Shown piece by piece: positions 59,910-64,000 of a DNA stretch of 64,000 bases; positions within the stretch are counted from its first letter, which is position 1, and every line of letters begins with the position of its first letter. Location of the stretch: assembly GCA_025054835.1 (NCBI GenBank), contig JANWZQ010000134.1, positions 1 through 64,000 of the forward strand. The letters run 5' to 3'. The notes beneath the pieces are model-generated. The model worked only from the letters and a program-made list of their open reading frames with translations. It searched no databases and was not told the DNA's origin. This DNA comes from Chthonomonadaceae bacterium. GTDB lineage: Bacteria > Armatimonadota > Chthonomonadetes > Chthonomonadales > Chthonomonadaceae. The position numbers were made by a program, and so were the translations under genes.

Positions 59910-60881
59910 TTATGGCGTGGAAGCAGCCTCCGGTTTGTATGCAAGCTTCATCAAATCGCGGTAGCCAATAAGCTTGATGCCGAGTGAGTCGATGAGCTCA
60001 CGGGTCTTCGGGTCGGTGAGAATGAGGTACTCGTGGTAGCGCGCACGCCAGGAATTGGTGATGTTGCGGATCTCTTCGTCATCCAGGGCAAGATGCACGA
60101 TCACTTCGGTGACGCCCGGCTTGAGGTTACGGAAGAGATTGTAGAAAAATTCCCGGCGCGCCTCCAGGGTGTCTCCGCGCACGGTCTCGTGCAGGGTATC
60201 GAGAAACACATACCCCCGGGGAGTTAACTCCCGCTCCAGCTTCTCTGCGTCGAAGCCAAGCAAACGGGCCTGTGCTATTCGCTCGGGCGTTGCGCGCATC
60301 AACATGGGCAGGAGACCGAACTCCTTTGCGACTCTGGTGTATACGTGGATGAAGGGGCCGGTGAACAAAGTACCCATGTGCGAGTCAACATGGGTGGGAC
60401 GAATGCCGAAATCCAGTGCGCGCTGGATCTGGGCGCGGATCTCCTTCTCCACTTCAGCCGGTGTGGCGTTCCTGACCACGTCCTCCACGGAACGGTGCAG
60501 GAATCCCTCACGGTCCAGCAGGCCGGGCACCTCCGTGATGGCCGTTACGGGCCTCCAGCGGTAGTACCGCCATTCGCTGGTCAGTGTGAGGTGCAGGCCG
60601 AAGTCAGCCTCCGGGTGTTCCCGGCAGTAGGCCGCGATCTCTGGCATCCAGGGGCAGGGCACCATGATGCTGGCACTGGTGACCACGCCCTTCTCCATGG
60701 CCTGAATGGTGGCGCGGTTCACCGAGTGGCACATGCCCGCATCGTCTGCATGGATGATCAGCAACCTGTCGGTTGCTTTATAACCGAGGCGCTCGGCCAG
60801 TGTTCGAGAGACCTGCTGGGCCGGGAGATGGGGACTGATCCCGATGAGCCCGCAGAGAACGATGCACAGCAGAGGTTTCAT
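59910..60881 (-). CDS. ChbG/YdjC-type carbohydrate deacetylase, exported
   Basis: This 323-residue protein has a signal peptide (KPLLCIVLCGLIGISPHLPA) and a YdjC/ChbG domain. LLIIHADDAGMCHSVNRA gives the catalytic Asp pair, FGLHLTLTSEWRYY the metal His, and RPTHVDSHMGTLF the second His. These remove acetyl groups from chitooligosaccharides or similar sugars. Cytoplasmic ChbG is usual, so an exported form is a variation. GAGGA is ten bases before ATG. Confidence 0.9.
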   Translation of the reverse strand: MKPLLCIVLCGLIGISPHLPAQQVSRTLAERLGYKATDRLLIIHADDAGMCHSVNRATIQAMEKGVVTSASIMVPCPWMPEIAAYCREHPEADFGLHLTLTSEWRYYRWRPVTAITEVPGLLDREGFLHRSVEDVVRNATPAEVEKEIRAQIQRALDFGIRPTHVDSHMGTLFTGPFIHVYTRVAKEFGLLPMLMRATPERIAQARLLGFDAEKLERELTPRGYVFLDTLHETVRGDTLEARREFFYNLFRNLKPGVTEVIVHLALDDEEIRNITNSWRARYHEYLILTDPKTRELIDSLGIKLIGYRDLMKLAYKPEAASTP

Positions 60882-60922
60882 ATGGACAGCTTCCTCGTAA
60901 CGTGGCTTGAATCTACACAGGG

Positions 60923-61660
60923 TTACAACCGGTGACGGTCTTCATAGACGCCCTGTGGGAACCGGTCCAGAGGCAGACCTGCAGGCAGGTAGTGCCATGC
61001 GGTACGGTAGCTGGCTCTGCCACTGTGGTTGGGGCGTGCACCGTGAAGCAGATTGGCCGAAAAGAGCACGGCGGTTCCGGGGGGGCAGACGACGTCAACG
61101 GCATGCGAGTCGTCGACCTCCGACCACGCGCCGTGCGCGTAGACGCCCTGACCGGCAACGTGCGGTACGATCTCCCCGGAACGATGACTGCCGGGTAGCA
61201 CGCGCAGGCAACCGTTGTCTGTATCCGCGCCATGCAGGTAAATGGCGCAACTGACGATCCGATCCGTGCGGGTACCGAAGTAAAAGTTGTCCTGATGCCA
61301 TCCAGTGGATGTGGCACCGGCCTCACGCATCGGGAAGAACTTGGTGCCGAACACTTCCAGTTCCGGGCCCAGCAAGGTCTGCACGGCGTCCAGTATCGCG
61401 GGCTCGCGCGCAAGAGCTAGAAGGCGCGGTTCTATCACACAGACCCCCTGCACCTTGTGCAAACGCCCGGGAATCGAGTGGCCACTGGCGTCTGGCGCGA
61501 GATGGAATCCTGCTGCGCTAACCGTCATGCGGGTGCCCCGTGCAACGAGCGCGTCCAGCAAGGCGATGTAGCTGGCAATTCGTTCCGTCGGGAGCACCGC
61601 TGACAGAACGGTGTAGCCCTGCGCATGGAAGTGTTCTACCTGTTCGGGTGAGAGCGGCAT
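60923..61660 (-). CDS. Phytanoyl-CoA dioxygenase (PhyH) family protein
   Basis: This 245-residue Fe(II)/2-oxoglutarate oxygenase has the metal triad in STGWHQDNFYF (His and Asp) and NLLHGARPNHS (distal His). CLRVLPGSHRSG is the family loop, and SGRASYRTAWHY carries the 2-oxoglutarate Arg. Substrate unknown; bacterial members hydroxylate diverse small molecules. It lies 18 bases after the GH4 gene and 41 before the ChbG gene, so it may belong to a carbohydrate-use operon. Confidence 0.9.
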   Translation of the reverse strand: MPLSPEQVEHFHAQGYTVLSAVLPTERIASYIALLDALVARGTRMTVSAAGFHLAPDASGHSIPGRLHKVQGVCVIEPRLLALAREPAILDAVQTLLGPELEVFGTKFFPMREAGATSTGWHQDNFYFGTRTDRIVSCAIYLHGADTDNGCLRVLPGSHRSGEIVPHVAGQGVYAHGAWSEVDDSHAVDVVCPPGTAVLFSANLLHGARPNHSGRASYRTAWHYLPAGLPLDRFPQGVYEDRHRL

Positions 61661-61678
61661 CGGGTTGCTTCCGGGAGT

Positions 61679-62977
61679 TCAGTGCAGGGGTGGGATGTAG
61701 TCGCCATGGGCTGCAATGAGCTCGTCAACCAGCGCCCAGATCTCATCCAGAGTGAGTTCTGCGGCGGTGTGCGGATCGAGCATAGCAGCGTGATAGACGT
61801 GCTCCCGCTTGCCTGTCAGGGCCGCTTCTACCGTGAGGGCCTGCACGTTCACGTTGGTCTGGATGATTGCGGCCAGTTGCGGGGGCAGAGGGCCAACCCG
61901 GGTTGGCTGTAGACCGTTCTTGTCGACCAGAACAGGCAGCTCCACGCAGCATCCCTCGGGCAGGTTGGTGATCAGCCCGCGGTTTTCGACATTGCCGTAG
62001 ATGACACGGGGGATGCCAGTCTCCATGGAGTGAATGATGAGAGAGCCATACTCGTGGCTGCGGCGCACCTCGACCGGCGCATCGCTTTCAAACTGCTCCT
62101 TCATGCGGTGCCATCCGGCAATCTGGTCCTCGCAACGGCGAATGTATTCATCCAGCGGCACGTTGTAACGCTCGATCAGGTCCGGGCGGTCGCGTCGGAT
62201 GAAGTAGGGGCAGTACTCGGCAAAGTGTTCCGAGCTCTCGGTGACAAAGTAACCCAGGCGCTGAAGCATCTCGTAGCGCACGCGGTTCCAATCGGGAATA
62301 CGCCCCTCGGCAATGACCTGCCGGATGCGCGGGTAGAGGTCTTCCCCGTTGCGCTCAAACCGGAGATAGAAGGCCATGTGGTTGATGCCTGCGCAGAGGT
62401 AGTTGATCTCCTCAACGGGGACGTCGATGTCGCGGGCCAGCTGCTCGGCTGTTCCCTGCACACTGTGGCAGAGCCCGACAATAGGCACACGGGAGCGGCG
62501 ATAGCAGGCCCATGTGTTCATACACATCGGGTTGACGTAGTTGAGAAAGACGATATTGTCTGCGCTGACCTCTTCCATGTCCCGGCACATCTCCAGCATG
62601 ACCGGGATGGTGCGCAGAGCGCGCATGATGCCCCCGATGCCGAGCGTATCTGCGATGGTCTGGCGCAGACCGTACTTCTTCGGGATCTCGAAGTCGAGCA
62701 CAGTGGCAGGTCTGTACCCGCCGATCTGGACCATGTTAATGGCGTAGTTGGCTCCATCCAGTGCCGCGCGTCGGTCCGTGTGCACTGTAATGGTGGGATG
62801 TGCGCCTACAGCCTGCGCCACCTTATGCGCAACGATCTCGGAGGTTCGCAAGCGCTCTGGATCGATATCCATCAGAGCGATATGGCTTTCAGCCAGTTCC
62901 GGGAAAGAGAGGATGTCTCCCAGCAGGTTTTTGGCAAATACGGTGCTCCCGGCGCCAATGAAAGTGATCTTGGGCAT
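61679..62977 (-). CDS. Glycoside hydrolase family 4 (alpha-galactosidase/glucosidase type)
   Basis: This 432-residue NAD- and Mn-dependent hydrolase opens with the Rossmann motif [20 protein letters not shown]. It has [43 protein letters not shown] (catalytic Cys/His with metal) and [16 protein letters not shown]. It cleaves alpha-glycosides by a redox-elimination mechanism. The CHS motif matches the alpha-galactosidase/alpha-glucuronidase subgroup more than 6-phospho-glucosidases. AAGGA is nine bases before ATG. Confidence 0.94.
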   Translation of the reverse strand: MPKITFIGAGSTVFAKNLLGDILSFPELAESHIALMDIDPERLRTSEIVAHKVAQAVGAHPTITVHTDRRAALDGANYAINMVQIGGYRPATVLDFEIPKKYGLRQTIADTLGIGGIMRALRTIPVMLEMCRDMEEVSADNIVFLNYVNPMCMNTWACYRRSRVPIVGLCHSVQGTAEQLARDIDVPVEEINYLCAGINHMAFYLRFERNGEDLYPRIRQVIAEGRIPDWNRVRYEMLQRLGYFVTESSEHFAEYCPYFIRRDRPDLIERYNVPLDEYIRRCEDQIAGWHRMKEQFESDAPVEVRRSHEYGSLIIHSMETGIPRVIYGNVENRGLITNLPEGCCVELPVLVDKNGLQPTRVGPLPPQLAAIIQTNVNVQALTVEAALTGKREHVYHAAMLDPHTAAELTLDEIWALVDELIAAHGDYIPPLH

Positions 62978-63052
62978 GCGGGTGGTTCCTTTCGCTCACA
63001 GTGGCATAGCGCGAAAAGTTTCTTCAGGTGCCGGGGAGGTTCCTGCCTCATT

Positions 63053-63802
63053 TCACCCGGTGATCGGTGGGAAGTGGATGGAGGGATGATTCGGTGCGAG
63101 CCACCGCAGGAGGAAGAAAGAGAGTGCCGAGGAGGGGATGGGGAGGAAAATCGCCGCCGGGTAGAGCCACCGGGGGACCTCACGGCGCGGGTAGGGGGTG
63201 GTGAAGCAGTACGCCGGGATGTAGACCATCAGGCCATAAACGAAGATCCAGAGGGCGAAGTTCAGGGCCTGTTGCGGGCCGCCAAAGAGGATCTCGTTAC
63301 AGAGCCCGGTGAGACCGTACAGAAGGAAGACGGCGAACGGGCGAAAGTGATAGCGCGTGAGCAGACCGGCCCAGACCGCGAACTGCGGGATGAACGCCAC
63401 GACACTGTGCAGGGCAATCACGTCCAGATAGTTGGTGGAAGCAGTGATGTAGGCCTGCCCGATTGCAACGCCGAAGAGGGGCGCGAGATTGGTCATCAGG
63501 GTTGTGACGGCTTCTTCCGCGCAGGCAAGCAGGGTAGCCAGAACGACAAAGCCGATGCCGGGAGGCACCGGTAGTCGCTGCATGCGGGCACAGAAGGCGT
63601 TGCGGAAGTGGAACATGAGGCTCCCGCCGAGGAGGATCCAGAGCAGGATCAGGCCCCAGCTCATCAACAGGATAGCGCGCAGAACCGGACGCTGCCAGAC
63701 AGCGACCGTGATCAACATAGTGACGGTCAGCATCCAGATCAGGAGCACGATGACTATCGCCCGGGGCCATGAGCGGGCAGAACGTGCTGCAGGGGGTGTC
63801 AT
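63053..63802 (-). CDS. Polytopic membrane protein, function unknown
   Basis: This protein of about 249 residues from ATG 63802 has about seven hydrophobic segments (AIVIVLLIWMLTVTMLITVAV; ILLMSWGLILLWILLGGSLM; GFVVLATLLACAEEAVTTL; FALWIFVYGLMVYIPAYCF). An EE pair in ACAEEAVTTL and a His in FAVFLLYG-adjacent loops recall CPBP-type proteases, but no full motif is present. The start leaves five bases after the upstream gene's stop; a GTG-type start at 63838 would overlap it. Confidence 0.7.
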   Translation of the reverse strand: MTPPAARSARSWPRAIVIVLLIWMLTVTMLITVAVWQRPVLRAILLMSWGLILLWILLGGSLMFHFRNAFCARMQRLPVPPGIGFVVLATLLACAEEAVTTLMTNLAPLFGVAIGQAYITASTNYLDVIALHSVVAFIPQFAVWAGLLTRYHFRPFAVFLLYGLTGLCNEILFGGPQQALNFALWIFVYGLMVYIPAYCFTTPYPRREVPRWLYPAAIFLPIPSSALSFFLLRWLAPNHPSIHFPPITG

Positions 63803-63807
63803 GGAGG

Positions 63808-64000
63808 TCAGTCTTCCGGAAGCAAGGGCAGACGCCACTGGCGGGTGTCAGCCTGTTCCAATCGAGGGTGCAGATGGGGCACAAGGGCGTCCTGCAGGCG
63901 CGCCGCGGCACGCTCGCGGAAAGAGGGTGATGGAGCCACCGGGGGAATTGCAGCACGCAACAGGTTGCGCGTTTGCTCCAGCGTGCGGGCCTCGAAAGCG
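63808..64000 (-). CDS. C-terminal end of a gene cut by the right edge
   Basis: The last 63 codons of a minus-strand gene are visible, ending LPLLPED and a TGA at 63808-63810. The fragment (LEQTRNLLRAAIPPVAPSPS, FRERAAARLQDALVPHLHP) reads like the C-terminal tail of bacterial anti-sigma or zinc-finger membrane regulators, which often have IPPVAPxPxFRER before a soluble end, but the main domains are outside the window. It is five bases ahead of the downstream membrane-protein gene. Confidence 0.55.
   Translation of the reverse strand, partial: AFEARTLEQTRNLLRAAIPPVAPSPSFRERAAARLQDALVPHLHPRLEQADTRQWRLPLLPED

Noticed and set aside
62030-63574. Long plus-strand frame (514 codons) across the GH4 and membrane genes
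   Set aside because: It overlaps two well-supported minus-strand genes and has no SD or motif.
1-64000. tRNA, rRNA, CRISPR, prophage or insertion sequence
   Set aside because: All intergenic gaps are under 300 bases, and none shows a cloverleaf, repeat-spacer array, transposase or terminal inverted repeats.

Overview
The window (roughly 60 % GC by eye) is a densely coded chromosomal stretch with about 60 genes. No rRNA, tRNA, CRISPR array, insertion sequence or prophage was seen. A type IV pseudopilin with a short sequel, flagellar genes arranged in the fliK-flgD-flgE-flbD-motA-motB-fliL order, many lipoproteins and glycoside hydrolases, and a C-terminal-Phe outer-membrane barrel together suggest a flagellated diderm. 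Armatimonadota (Chthonomonas-like) fits best, but this is inference from gene content, not a phylogenetic result.

Layout. 1-16055 is almost all minus strand: a DprE1/DprE2-like oxidase-reductase pair (cut by the left edge), a peptide ABC importer without ATPases, two Ig-like lipoproteins (one carrying a clan GH-A glycosidase domain), a caspase-like protease with an EF-hand, a BrkB-type membrane protein, rdgB-rph, a ketosynthase-cyclase pair, an M29 aminopeptidase and a CPBP protease. 16271-18667 (plus) holds an ADP-ribosylglycohydrolase-like protein that has lost most metal ligands, followed by a membrane-anchored ankyrin protein. It runs tail to tail into retropepsin-aroQ-trm112 and a sugar operon (pfkB, two GT4 glycosyltransferases, a canonical ADP-ribosylglycohydrolase). 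25586-32523 is the flagellar operon, closed by a clear terminator. A separate 63-residue gene with its own Shine-Dalgarno sequence and terminator lies beside it.

33127-48807 carries aspS, an ABC-2 exporter, a GNAT acetyltransferase, a CaMKII-association-domain protein with a GH18 protein, a third ADP-ribosylglycohydrolase fused to a beta-sandwich domain, hisB, a PP2C phosphatase, the pseudopilin, an unrecognised protein, argG-argH and a glycosyltransferase. An HD-GYP response regulator and an orphan parB face away from two strong divergent sigma-70-type promoters near 50 kb. parB is followed by a DUF1444-like gene and trpD-trpC-trpF, an outer-membrane barrel, a HEAT-repeat membrane protein, a ChaN-like lipoprotein and phosphoketolase. 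The right end is a minus-strand carbohydrate group (ChbG deacetylase, PhyH-type dioxygenase, GH4 enzyme), a membrane protein and the tail of a gene cut by the right edge.

The most distinctive items are the ADP-ribosylglycohydrolase pseudoenzyme with its ankyrin partner, the bilobed retropepsin with one active aspartate, the EF-hand caspase-like protease, the isolated 63-residue gene, and the three divergent ADP-ribosylglycohydrolase paralogues.
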